Source: Iningainema tapete BLCC-T55
Lineage (GTDB): Bacteria > Cyanobacteriota > Cyanobacteriia > Cyanobacteriales > Nostocaceae
Reading direction: 5' to 3'
DNA length: 64,000 bases
Assembly: GCF_014698965.1 (NCBI RefSeq)
Contig: NZ_JACXAE010000092.1
Span: forward strand, 20,276 to 84,275
Position numbers and translations under genes: made by a program. The number at the start of each line of letters is the position of its first letter. The first letter of the stretch is position 1. Positions 8,673 through 17,103 of the stretch are shown one piece after another. Under the pieces are notes generated by a model. That model saw only the letters and a program-made list of their open reading frames with translations, made no database searches and was not told the origin of the DNA.

Positions 8673-8924
8673 CTACAAGCTGGCAATATTAACTGGTTGA
8701 GAAGCAGGATCAAAAAGTGCGAATTGGTCAGGACTAAGGATAACATTTACGTATTCAAAGCCTCCAACTAACTTTTGATTAGGAATGGCAAGATCCACTG
8801 CATAACCTTCGGGATTTTCGTAGCATTCTACAACTGTTCCCAATGTATTTTTAGAAATAATCTGGTCGCTAAAATCAGCTTGTACTTCTACCAATGTTTT
8901 GATTTGGTCGTATTTAGCTTTCAT
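8673..8924 (-). CDS. DUF4926-like small protein
   Basis: 83 aa. Its centre, NTLGTVVECYENPEGYAVDL, matches the small SH3-like DUF4926 pattern (GDVGTVVxVYxxGxxYEVEF), followed by a partly hydrophobic C-terminal extension. DUF4926 proteins accompany restriction- or toxin-like DUF6883 genes in many bacteria. Upstream, overlapping its start by 11 bp, is a 36-codon remnant that fits the end of such a partner. Function unknown. Confidence 0.65.
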   Translation of the reverse strand: MKAKYDQIKTLVEVQADFSDQIISKNTLGTVVECYENPEGYAVDLAIPNQKLVGGFEYVNVILSPDQFALFDPASQPVNIASL

Positions 8925-9021
8925 GGTTATCTTCCTCTGATTTATCTACTTCCAGCCAGTTTGTAATCAGCCGGGGAATTTCTTTGCCATTATCAATCTG
9001 CCAGTTGGTGAAGAGGGTTCC
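8914..9021 (-). pseudogene. 3' remnant of a gene upstream of the DUF4926 gene
   Basis: An open frame of about 35 codons (GTLFTNWQIDNGKEIPRL then ITNWLEVDKSEEDNHES and stop) without a start codon. It overlaps the DUF4926 start as translationally coupled pairs do. IPRLxTNWLE resembles the last strand of DUF6883-type proteins. Only the tail survives, cut off next to the stop codon of the neighbouring large gene. Confidence 0.5.
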
Positions 9022-9025
9022 CTAC

Positions 9026-10936
9026 TTACGGCGGATACAGAACACCATCAACACTTACAGCTATCGTGCCATCTGAGCGACGATTGACTACATCAGTCCT
9101 GCTTCTCATTAGGTATTGTCCTACCTCTTGGGCAGAGAAATCAATCGATGAAGATAAACCTGAAATTAGTTCTTGATTGCGTTTTGTGTAAACTCTCAAT
9201 CGCTCATATTGTCTACGAACATCATCTTTGTAAGTAAACTCAAGAGCATTAAACAAAAGCGCATTAACGGCATCTGCTTTATCGGCAAATTTAGTAACGG
9301 CTTGTTTCCCAGGAGCTATAAACGACAAAGTGGATGTCACCAACTCAACCGTAGAAGCAACTTGGGCTGTAAGTAAATAGGTTTTATCGAAGTTATCTAG
9401 CACTTCAGCTACTTGAGGCTGCTGTAGGAAATCATGTCTTTCTATTAGTTTTTGAGCCGCAGAACGAATTTTTATTGCATCAGCCGACCTCGAGAGTGTT
9501 GAATCCTGTAAATCCATTAATTTTATAGTCTCACTCGCTACCTCAAGAGTAATATTGTTAATTTCTTCATATTTTCCCTCACTAACTGCATCTTTTACTT
9601 CACCCAATTTTTCCTTAACGGTGACAATGTATTCGAGGCTACGACCTCTCTTTTTGAATAATTCAGGATTGGTTAATTCAGGTAGATTAAGAATTTGAAC
9701 AAATTCTCCTAAATCTGTAAAAGCCGAAGCTAGTTTTCCACCTGTCTTAAATGTTGATTCTATAAAACCTAGTGTCGATACGCGACTCTCTTCTAGCGCA
9801 TAAGGTAAAGCTCTAGCTATACTTTCAAGTGATAGAGAAGGTTTTTTTGTCTGTTCTTCTACACGCCGCCAATAGTCCTGAAAGTTAGAAACGATTCTTT
9901 GAGATATATCTCTACCACCATAGCGATTATCATTTTTCAGCTTACTGTTGTACTGGTCTAATTCTTGGATAATACTTGAACCGCTATTTAAAACCTTCTC
10001 TTGTGCTTTTAACTTTAACTTTTCTTGAAGATAATCAGTATAACTGACAGGTTTTCTTTCGCAACCCAAAAATCCACATTTTGATGTTCCAACAGACGTG
10101 AATGGCTTTGTCAGAAAATCACTATTGGGAATGTTAGGTTTGTCGTACTCCTTTTTAGCTGCAAGCTTTAACTTTTCATAAGCAGAAATCACTTTTCTGT
10201 TTCCGCGCAAAACCTGTGTCAGTCCTAATGATTTAACGTCTCTGAAAGTTTGTCTTACAAGTCGTGTTGGTGCTGTCGCAGTCTGTTGCCCAGTAGAAGG
10301 CGATCGCCTTGTAGTATTCTGTTGCCCAGTAGAAGGCGATCGCCTTGTTGCATTCTCAGAATTTTGTGGCAAAGAAGCAGTACAGCCAGCAGCTTTAAAT
10401 TGTTGGATAATCCTAGATGTTTTAGGGTTTCTGAGGAGAGAGGAATTTGTCGGTGTCCTAACAATTCTTGGGGAACCAAAAACAAAAGTCCAGCCCGGAA
10501 ATGCTACTCCTATGTAGTCTCCTCGCTTAACAATCACTGCAAGAGTTGAACTCGTGCGGATTTGACCCTTGGATATAGAGCCAAACTCAAAGCTAGCGCT
10601 ATTAGTTTCACCCAAGTCAAGGGTAATAATACACACACGACCTTTGACACTTGAAGGAAATATACTCATTACTTGACTCTTTTCTGACCATTCACCCATA
10701 AAAGGTGCTACGGCTGGTTCAACCTGCGACCAAGCTTTCACAAAAGACTCTCGACTTGCCGTCTCAGATGGAGTTCGACCGTCTCCTATAATTGGAATCA
10801 GTTTCTGGAATTGTCTCATTTGTTGCTGTACTTCTGCGTCTGTTGGGTATCGCTGAGACTGTGCAAAAACTGGTAATAACCAAGCACCTAAAACTGCCAA
10901 GCTCACCCCAAAACCAAGTAACGTTGTGCCTTTCAT
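9026..10936 (-). CDS. Large exported protein of unknown function
   Basis: 636 aa. Residues 1-26 are a clear Sec signal peptide (MKGTTLLGFGVSLAVLGAWL, cleavage after PVFA-QS). Residues ~30-185 look like a globular domain of short strands. Residues ~195-225 are a Ser/Thr/Gln-rich linker with a 12-residue repeat (RRSPSTGQQNTT / RRSPSTGQQTAT). The rest is mainly helical and charged, with one hydrophobic stretch near 555-575. I recognise no family. A GAGG ribosome-binding site precedes the ATG. It is flanked by decayed genes, so recent acquisition is possible. It probably acts in the periplasm or on the surface. Confidence 0.72.
   Translation of the reverse strand: MKGTTLLGFGVSLAVLGAWLLPVFAQSQRYPTDAEVQQQMRQFQKLIPIIGDGRTPSETASRESFVKAWSQVEPAVAPFMGEWSEKSQVMSIFPSSVKGRVCIITLDLGETNSASFEFGSISKGQIRTSSTLAVIVKRGDYIGVAFPGWTFVFGSPRIVRTPTNSSLLRNPKTSRIIQQFKAAGCTASLPQNSENATRRSPSTGQQNTTRRSPSTGQQTATAPTRLVRQTFRDVKSLGLTQVLRGNRKVISAYEKLKLAAKKEYDKPNIPNSDFLTKPFTSVGTSKCGFLGCERKPVSYTDYLQEKLKLKAQEKVLNSGSSIIQELDQYNSKLKNDNRYGGRDISQRIVSNFQDYWRRVEEQTKKPSLSLESIARALPYALEESRVSTLGFIESTFKTGGKLASAFTDLGEFVQILNLPELTNPELFKKRGRSLEYIVTVKEKLGEVKDAVSEGKYEEINNITLEVASETIKLMDLQDSTLSRSADAIKIRSAAQKLIERHDFLQQPQVAEVLDNFDKTYLLTAQVASTVELVTSTLSFIAPGKQAVTKFADKADAVNALLFNALEFTYKDDVRRQYERLRVYTKRNQELISGLSSSIDFSAQEVGQYLMRSRTDVVNRRSDGTIAVSVDGVLYPP
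10285..10356. repeat. 36-bp in-frame tandem repeat containing HIP1
   Basis: Two consecutive 36-bp units that differ at two positions, each containing AAGGCGATCGCCTT, a HIP1-centred palindrome. They encode the repeated RRSPSTGQQ linker of the exported protein. Confidence 0.85.
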
Positions 10937-11312
10937 CTAACCTCTACTCATCTTCATCTACGTAATATCCTCATTAAACATGTACTATAAATTTTACGGA
11001 TATTCCGGAGAGTTGAGCATGGTAATCAAGAATAAAGGTAAGGAAAAGCAATAACCCCCCTCTTACACAGTTAAGACTTCATCGCTCTTCCTCATCAACT
11101 TCATCAGCTATCAGGATTGCCATACTTAGCAAGAGTAAATACTTCTGCTGAAAAAAAAGTTGCTTTAAACAAGCTTAAGAAGTTAGCAATCAACGCGCTT
11201 TGCTGCAAAAACCAATCGTATAGTGCGGGATTGTTATAGGTTTGTGTCCAAAAGCAAGTAATTGTCGCTGTTGGTGTCAGTTACTGGACGTTGTGGCGAT
11301 CGCATAGTTTAA
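10937..11312. other. Intergenic region without recognisable gene
   Basis: About 375 bp between the exported protein gene and the interrupted gene. It contains one HIP1 site near 11297 and no open frame of note on either strand. I see nothing definable. Confidence 0.4.
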
Positions 11313-12047
11313 TTATCGTCTCCTAACAGCAATTGTGTAACTAGGTCGCTGTGATGCTTCTCTTTGAGTCTTTACTAGTCGCAAATCAGAGTCTATATAT
11401 ATATGCTCAAAAACGGGAGTTGCTAAGTATGTTTTTTCAAATTTCCTGACGGTATTCCTGTCAAGATTTTCTAATTTGAGTTCTGTAGGCAATCCTGTTT
11501 GCACGGCTGGTTTGACTTTCGTATTAACGACATTCTTAAACCAATTATCTGCCTCGTCAATACTCAACGGAATGTCTCTGTTCCTAAAAGCCTGGAATAT
11601 ACCCACATTTTGGATATACCACTGATGATTGCGGACTTCATATTTTTGCATTACCATCAAGTCGTAAGCAGGTAGTCTAGATGAAACCTTGTTCAAGAAA
11701 GAAGACTGTTGCCCTGGAGCATAACGGGCAATGTTGGCATAGTAACCATCATCATGAAAGATTTGGTAAGACTGTTCGTGTATTCGTCCAGGCAAATTTT
11801 CATGAAAAGGTATAGTAGACCATACTGGTGTCCAAACACCCAGTACAATCGGTAGTTGCTTCTCAACAATTTTTCAATGGTTACGCCGATTTAATTCTTC
11901 AAAATACGGTTGCAATTCATCTTTATAAAAACTTATTTTCGCTTTCAAAGGTTCTGTGTCTCGACCTTTAACCAGTTCCACAAGTTCTTCCTTAATTTCT
12001 TGCGTACTTCGTTCGTTTGATAAGTTTTTACTTAGTATACTGACCAT
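11313..12047 (-). pseudogene. Conserved hypothetical gene interrupted by an in-frame TGA
   Basis: A single frame of 245 codons. Codons 1-57 begin with ATG at 12047 (MVSILSKNLSNERSTQEIKE..., ending EELNRRNH). TGA follows at 11874-11876. The same frame then continues without interruption for 187 codons (KIVEKQLPIVLGVWTPVWST ... IHEQSYQIFHDDGYYANIAR ... PSYTIAVRRR). The downstream part has no ATG or GTG near its beginning (the first usable start is a TTG 26 codons in, inside a conserved-looking block), so this is best read as one gene with a nonsense mutation. A sequencing error or a re-initiated second product is possible. Family function unknown to me. Confidence 0.62.
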
Positions 12048-12590
12048 TACTATTTACACTCAAATACTTTTATCTTGGTGATTAATCTTACTTAAAGGCT
12101 GAGATGGGTTACCTTCTTCTCACCTTTACTAAAATTAATCTAGCTAATCAAAAAAATGATTAGCTCTTTCTCAGGAGAGAGTTTATAAATGTTCAAAATT
12201 TTTCTATTTTAAGTAAAAAATTGATTTATATCTACTTGTTCAACCTCTTCCGTAAGAAGTAATTAAATATGAATTACCCATATATATCAATCCTGTTTGA
12301 TTTACAAACACGCTCTTAGGCTCAGATCCCCGACAACTTTTACGAAGTCGGGGATCTTGTTGTTTACGAATGATTTAGGATTGCTATGGAAGGTGATGCG
12401 ATCGCCTACATAGGTTCGCTTTGACACTGTTGAGTGTAGACTAAGCTAATGAGCATTTAAATTACATATTTAAAGGGCTAAAGCCCTTACTACAAACAAA
12501 TTACTTATGAAAAATAAATGAATATTAGCTTATTTGTGAGTAAGCAATATCGCATCAACAAAGGAAAAAATTAGCGGTAGCAAAGAACAA
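12048..12590. other. Intergenic region with hairpins
   Basis: About 540 bp. It has a strong inverted repeat AGATCCCCGAC / GTCGGGGATCT at 12324-12357 and a second AGGGCTAAAGCCCT near 12473. The first is followed on the + strand by TTGTTGTTT and could terminate transcription. The promoter of the leftward interrupted gene must lie near 12050-12150. No further gene seen. Confidence 0.5.
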
Positions 12591-14465
12591 TTACAAGGTG
12601 GTGACAGACACATCAAGAATTGGCGTTGGGTTGAACACAATAGGTCTTGTGAAAATTGGATCTATTGATAGAATTGGCGTTGGGCTACTAGAGTTAGGTA
12701 AAATTACCTCGCTCTTTTGTCCCAGGGTAAATAAATCATGGGAAGTGATTTTTGCGTTGGAAATCACGTACAAATCTGCGCCGATTCGTAAACTGCGTCG
12801 AATGCTTACGCCTTCGTGCGAGATATCTCCAAGGTTCGTCAAACCCTCTTGGGGATCGATGTCGAACACCCGCAGCCCGTTTTTCCCATCATTTCGGAAG
12901 GGAATAGCCAGAAGTTGAGTCTCAGGAAAATAACTGACTGCCTGCTGATCCCATTGAGCTTCTGATGAACTGTATCTACCGAACAAGAAACTATCTACCT
13001 CTTGAGGATTTTGAAAATCTGTGACGTCAAACAGAGAGACTTTTAAAGCACTCCCATCGCGACCAATGCCTAGCACTTGAGTGGTGTCTTCATTCTCAAT
13101 CACCTGAAGATACTCGGAAAAGCCAGGAAGTTTTAATTCCCCAGCCACTGTAGGGTTAGTAGGGTTACTCAAGTCTAAGGTGAAAAAGGGATCGATCTGT
13201 CTGAAAGTGACCACAAAGCCATAGTCACCTTGGAATCGAGCCGAATAAATCCTTTCACCAGGAGCTATACCTTCGATGCTCCCGACTACGTTGAGTTGTT
13301 GCCCGACTTGCTCCAAAACATACACATTGTTTTTCGAGCTATTACCGGAGCCGATGGTCGTAGCGACTCGCACAAAGCCTTTGTCTTCATCCACTGAGAA
13401 TTGGTTAAGTACCCGACCGGGTGCTTTACCCACGGCGACTAAATCTAACTTGTCGAGATTAATCTTGAAAAGGTCTGTACCACTGGCATCTGGCTCCAGC
13501 AAGTAGAGATTTTCCCGCGACGAGAAAATTTCCCTGACACTACTAGTAGGAATACCAATTGATAATTGGGGTCCTACTTGGTTGTCATCTACATCGAAGG
13601 TAGAGACAGAAGTCAACTGCACAGGATTGTCTTCTAAAGGTTTGTAGATGTTCTGGGCTGAATTGAGCAACCCTTCAAGCAGGATATTATTCTGACTGTC
13701 AAAGGTAGTAAAGTTTGGTAAGCCAACTTCTGTGACTCGACCTTCTAATCTGGTTAGGTATTCTTCTTGTGTTTCGTAGCGTTGTAAACTTACTTGCGGT
13801 CGAGGTAATCCAAAACCAGACTGGGTAACTACGTATACCTGGTCGCCTACAGCACGTGATGAGATTAAAGACCCTTCTATTTGTGTCTTTTCTTCCAAAA
13901 CTACGTTCGTGCGATCGGACACATTGAATACACTGACGTTAACTTTAGGGTTAAATGATGTGAAATTATAGTTGAAAAGCGAGTTATACAAATATACAGG
14001 TGAGACAGTGGAAATTACTGTCAATTTATCTCCATAGAGATAAGCTCCTTGGATATTGCCGAGATTTTTTAAATCAGTTTGCGAGACAATGCCAAGTTGT
14101 TCTGGATTACGCGCATCAACAATCGTTAAATTCTGACCAGTAACCTGGTAAATATACTTGCCATCGGTTTCGACCAAGTCCGCCTCGTCCACTCCCGATA
14201 CTTGGGTGTTGGTTTGAGAGAAGTCAGCGCTTCTGTTGAAGGCAATGTTGACGGTGTTGGTTGTTACTCCACCGTTAAATACTGCACCTGCACCAATAGT
14301 GAACAGGTAACTATTGAGATCAAAATTAATAGTAGTCCCCAACTGTGTGCCGAACAAATTCGAGTACTTCTTCACAGCATCATTGACTAAGTACTCTTTT
14401 AATTCTTCCTCAGAAGTAAATTTTTCAAAGGTTGATGATTGTTCATTTAACTGTGTAACAGCCAT
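12591..14465 (-). CDS. Beta-propeller domain protein (PF09826-type)
   Basis: About 624 aa from the ATG; a GTG three codons upstream also exists. The signature is in the N-terminal third: TNTQVSGVDEADLVETDGKY followed by IYQVTGQNLTIVDARNPEQLG, typical of the secreted beta-propeller family with a likely Ca- or metal-binding acidic loop. Repeated blades run to the end (DVTDFQNPQEVDSF, VFDIDPQEGLTNLG). No signal peptide is visible, so export would have to use another route; cyanobacterial homologues with this N-terminus exist in my memory. The C-terminus is Pro/Thr-rich with an imperfect repeat (SPTPILSIDPIF / NPTPILDVSVTT). Function unknown. Confidence 0.8.
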   Translation of the reverse strand: MAVTQLNEQSSTFEKFTSEEELKEYLVNDAVKKYSNLFGTQLGTTINFDLNSYLFTIGAGAVFNGGVTTNTVNIAFNRSADFSQTNTQVSGVDEADLVETDGKYIYQVTGQNLTIVDARNPEQLGIVSQTDLKNLGNIQGAYLYGDKLTVISTVSPVYLYNSLFNYNFTSFNPKVNVSVFNVSDRTNVVLEEKTQIEGSLISSRAVGDQVYVVTQSGFGLPRPQVSLQRYETQEEYLTRLEGRVTEVGLPNFTTFDSQNNILLEGLLNSAQNIYKPLEDNPVQLTSVSTFDVDDNQVGPQLSIGIPTSSVREIFSSRENLYLLEPDASGTDLFKINLDKLDLVAVGKAPGRVLNQFSVDEDKGFVRVATTIGSGNSSKNNVYVLEQVGQQLNVVGSIEGIAPGERIYSARFQGDYGFVVTFRQIDPFFTLDLSNPTNPTVAGELKLPGFSEYLQVIENEDTTQVLGIGRDGSALKVSLFDVTDFQNPQEVDSFLFGRYSSSEAQWDQQAVSYFPETQLLAIPFRNDGKNGLRVFDIDPQEGLTNLGDISHEGVSIRRSLRIGADLYVISNAKITSHDLFTLGQKSEVILPNSSSPTPILSIDPIFTRPIVFNPTPILDVSVTTL

Positions 14466-15025
14466 TTTTTCCACCTATTTGTACTAATTTGAGTGATGCT
14501 CTTTTATTGTCAAGTCAAGTTTGAGGGTTGGTAGTAGTGAGGTAGTTATTTGACTCAAATCTACCTCGCTCACACTACCATAGAGTGGAAAAAATCGGCT
14601 TGATAATCATGATTTAATTAAGATTCGATATTCCTGATGAATCTTGTTTTGTTATTCTAAAAATAGCGGCAGGAGTTTATTCATAAACTGTTCCACGGCA
14701 AGTAGAACCAGGTATTTACATTTTCTTTAATATAGGTAGCGGTAAGATTGAAGTTACGATTTTTATTTTTTAGTATGAAAATGAGATGCCAAAAATTGAT
14801 TTTTATTCAGGAAAAGTGAAAGTAATGAGTTTTAATACTCTAGGCAAATTACAGGGCTATTTAATTCTATACGCGATCGCCATTTACTCAAGTACATAGC
14901 AGAGTAGCGCCAATTTCAAAACAAACTGAAAATCAACAATTGAGTCGGTTTTAACCGACTTGAGCTATAAGCCTAGAACTTCAGTTCTAGGCTGATTGCC
15001 CAAGAATGAAATAATCTAAGCTAGC
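14466..15025. other. Intergenic region upstream of the beta-propeller gene
   Basis: About 560 bp, AT-rich. The left part should carry the promoter of the beta-propeller gene. Apart from one HIP1 site near 14874 and two hairpins at 14943-14994 I see no gene. Confidence 0.45.
14943..14994. repeat. Pair of perfect palindromes
   Basis: GTCGGTT-TT-AACCGAC is followed closely by AGCCTAGAAC-TTCA-GTTCTAGGCT, both perfect. The double-hairpin layout resembles ends of small mobile or REP-like elements and could also terminate the hicBA transcript, whose 3' end lies 30 bp to the right. Confidence 0.7.
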
Positions 15026-15214
15026 CTAGAATGGCGGAGGGATATCCAACTGCTTACATATTCTGAGTGCTGTAAATTCAGGAATTTCTCTATGACGAGG
15101 TACGGAGGTACGATGGTTATTTGCCGTGTTCTCCCAGATAGAATGCTCTCCTCCCTCACGTACCAATGTACAGCCATGCTGGTTCAAATGGCGAATCAAA
15201 TCCCGACGCTTCAT
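15026..15214 (-). CDS. hicA: HicA-family mRNA interferase toxin
   Basis: 62 aa, the typical HicA size and dsRBD-like fold: MKRRDLIRHLNQHGCTLVRE, then GGEHSIWEN with the catalytic His, the basic strand HRTSVPRHREIPEFTA, and a terminal helix. HicA cleaves mRNA in a translation-independent way and is neutralised by HicB. It overlaps the hicB stop by 4 bp (antitoxin gene first), so the two are translationally coupled. It appears intact. Confidence 0.88.
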   Translation of the reverse strand: MKRRDLIRHLNQHGCTLVREGGEHSIWENTANNHRTSVPRHREIPEFTALRICKQLDIPPPF

Positions 15215-15498
15215 GATGCAGCTAGATTCTCCGGAACAATGCGTATACGGGAAGCTGCTGTGAGAATAAGGTGAATAGGTTCTTCTATATCAGCTTCAGA
15301 ATCAGTCAATAGCGGATTAGGGTTGGGCAAAGGCTCGCCATTCATAAGGTTTGTCTCTGCCATCTCCACAAGTGCATTTGCTAATGAGTTTCTAGCTTTT
15401 TCTAGATTAGGAGCAAATGTAATTGTTCCAGGGAAGTCCAATACCTCTCCATGTACGCCCTCATTGAGGAACTTATACATTGCTTTATATGTTAGCAT
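15211..15498 (-). CDS. hicB: HicB-family antitoxin
   Basis: 95 aa. The degraded RNase-H-like HicB fold is recognisable: YKFLNEGVHGEVLDFPGTIT, FAPNLEKARNSLANALVEMAET, then an acidic, Pro-rich tail. The C-terminal part (PIHLILTAASRIRIVPE) is unusual and lacks an obvious HTH or RHH DNA-binding domain. It lies directly upstream of hicA with a 4-bp overlap. Confidence 0.82.
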   Translation of the reverse strand: MLTYKAMYKFLNEGVHGEVLDFPGTITFAPNLEKARNSLANALVEMAETNLMNGEPLPNPNPLLTDSEADIEEPIHLILTAASRIRIVPENLAAS

Positions 15499-15541
15499 TC
15501 TCGTTAATTTACAGAATTTAGTACTCAGCCTAACTACACTA

Positions 15542-15712
15542 TTATGACGCTTCCTCCAAGGCTATGGCTACTTCAAGCCAACCTTGAATAGCATCTTTAA
15601 GCATTTCTAGCAGGTGTTCTTTGCTTTCTCCCCATGTGTGACATCCGGGTAAAGTCGGTACAGAGCCACACCATACACCATCCTCTTGCCAGATAACTGC
15701 TTTGATTTTCAT
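15542..15712 (-). CDS. Short HicB-like antitoxin, apparently without its own toxin
   Basis: 56 aa: MKIKAVIWQEDGVWCGSVPT, LPGCHTWGES, then a helix KEHLLEMLKDAIQGWLEVA. This is the minimal HicB partial RNase H fold (xxGxPxLPGCxTxGxTxEEA). It is a real small gene with ATG and stop in good position. It precedes the hicB-hicA pair by 43 bp in the same direction, so it may share the transcript, but it has no hicA of its own next to it. It could be an extra or orphan antitoxin that blunts HicA-type toxins. Confidence 0.75.
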   Translation of the reverse strand: MKIKAVIWQEDGVWCGSVPTLPGCHTWGESKEHLLEMLKDAIQGWLEVAIALEEAS

Positions 15713-15846
15713 CACGAATTTTGCACGTTGTGCTATACATCTTAGCGCTTGGGCGATCGCTCACCTACGCAATCAAAACCTTTTTTTAGCAAAAAATATT
15801 ATGGTTTATGATTGAAGTAAACACTATTTATTAATTAACAAAATTA

Positions 15847-16239
15847 ATCGGAGCAGTTCACATAAATGTAAAACTGACGAATGCTATTGATGAGGCGTTA
15901 GTAAGTAGGGGAATGCTTGCGCCTCATTTGCTAGGTGAGTTGGAAATTGAGGCTTTAGTTGATACAGGTGCGACATACTTGGTGATTTCAGAAGATATAG
16001 TAAAGAAGCTGGGCTTGCGGATTCGGGATCAACAGAAAGCCAAGTATGCTGATGGACGTGAGGGATGGGTGGGAGTTACAGAAGCTCTATTAATTGAGTG
16101 TGAAGGTCGTCAAACAACTGAAGATGCTCTAGTAACGGGTGATGTTCACGAATACGTCCAACATGAAGACTGGCTACCCCGAAACATTTGTCGAACTTTT
16201 CAGCACATTGCTGAGGTGAGCAAGTTGCAGCAATGTTAA
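15847..16239 (+). pseudogene. Retroviral-type aspartic protease, 3'-truncated and lacking a normal start
   Basis: The body is a clan AA protease: ELEIEALVDTGATYLVISED with the catalytic DTGA, then IVKKLGLRIRDQQKAKYADG. Upstream of the first ATG (15913) the frame stays open and gives family-like N-terminal sequence (HINVKLTNAIDEALVSRG), beginning at an ATC where ATG would be expected. After ALVTGD the normal C-terminal strand motif is missing and the frame runs antisense through the end of the opposite gene. Only one half of the active-site fold remains, so it is probably inactive. Confidence 0.65.
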
Positions 16240-16402
16240 CAGAAAGTCCCCGATCTTTTTCTTTTTCACGCATAAAATAAGCGCCAGCTTCTACCTTTCC
16301 TGTATCTTCATTGATCCACCGCTTCTTAAGTAATGCTCGATAAACATTCTTCGCTACAAGGCAAAGGTTCTGACTTTGGCTCAAGAGAGGCAGATTGTTC
16401 AT
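16076..16402 (-). CDS. Small conserved protein, C-terminus probably truncated
   Basis: 108 aa. The first ~85 residues match a cyanobacterial family I remember only as hypothetical: VYRALLKKRWINEDTGKVEA, then DRGLSVNIAATCSPQQCAEK and FDKCFGVASLHVGRIRE. Two cysteines (TCSPQQC and KCFG) are characteristic. The last ~25 residues (HHPLLEHLQLFDDLHTQL) are encoded antisense to the protease fragment and do not look like the family. It follows its upstream neighbour by 8 bp and is the third gene of a small operon. Function unknown. Confidence 0.65.
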   Translation of the reverse strand: MNNLPLLSQSQNLCLVAKNVYRALLKKRWINEDTGKVEAGAYFMREKEKDRGLSVNIAATCSPQQCAEKFDKCFGVASLHVGRIREHHPLLEHLQLFDDLHTQLIELL

Positions 16403-16410
16403 TCATTCAT

Positions 16411-17100
16411 TCACACCTTATTAAGCCATTGTAGCCAACCTGCTAAACTCAAACCTGACACATCATTAACAACACCGTACTTCTCACCCTTTTCGTGATA
16501 AAGGTAGGTCTGTTTGTTGGCTTGGGATGCGCAAATTAGACGAACTTCTGCTTTTGTTTCTAACTGACTCCATGTGAGTCGAATACTACCCTCATCATTC
16601 GTAGAAACCCATGCTTTTGGGAAGCTATCTCTCATGAACTCAGATGCAGCAGAAACCAATTTCCATGCTTTATCAAAAGCATAAGGAGTAGGTTTCAACA
16701 TGCCATCATCATCGTCATCCTCTTCTTGTAAAAGTTCAATCAGACGCTTTTGAGTAATTTCAAGATTAGCTTCACTATTTCTTCTACCTAGACTATTTAC
16801 TTTAATCGATATTTCTTGAATTGGCTCTGTTTTCTCCTGAATCTTATACTGCTGAATCTCATTTTTTAGGTTAAAAATATAATCTGTCAATAATTTTAGC
16901 GAATTAGCATCTTGATATTGCAGCCAGGTATATGCAATTTCAGTTGATTTTTGACGTTCTGATAAAACAGCAATAATATTATGCCTTTTATAATCAAGCA
17001 AAGACGAAATTACGTCTTCCATTAAAAATTCTAAATTATTTCTATCTGCTTTATTTGCAGTAATTTCTTCTTGTTTGTATATTACAACCATAGCTAACAT
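16411..17100 (-). CDS. Conserved hypothetical protein, middle gene of a three-gene cassette
   Basis: 229 aa. Residues 1-~125 are charged and helical, ending in an acidic stretch EEDDDDDG. Residues ~130-229 are a compact domain with LKPTPYAFDKAWKLVSAASE, FMRDSFPKAWVSTNDEGSIR, EVRLICAS, YLYHEKGEKYGVVNDVSG and a final LAGWLQWL. I know this C-terminal domain in cyanobacteria only as an uncharacterised protein next to the 16076-16402 type. The start is 3 bp after the preceding stop. Function unknown. Confidence 0.72.
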   Translation of the reverse strand: MLAMVVIYKQEEITANKADRNNLEFLMEDVISSLLDYKRHNIIAVLSERQKSTEIAYTWLQYQDANSLKLLTDYIFNLKNEIQQYKIQEKTEPIQEISIKVNSLGRRNSEANLEITQKRLIELLQEEDDDDDGMLKPTPYAFDKAWKLVSAASEFMRDSFPKAWVSTNDEGSIRLTWSQLETKAEVRLICASQANKQTYLYHEKGEKYGVVNDVSGLSLAGWLQWLNKV

Positions 17101-17103
17101 TCC

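Noticed and set aside
12545..12580. Second PIN-gene remnant (reads KQYRINKGKN)
   Set aside because: Only about seven residues resemble the start of the PIN remnant at 8441; too short to support.
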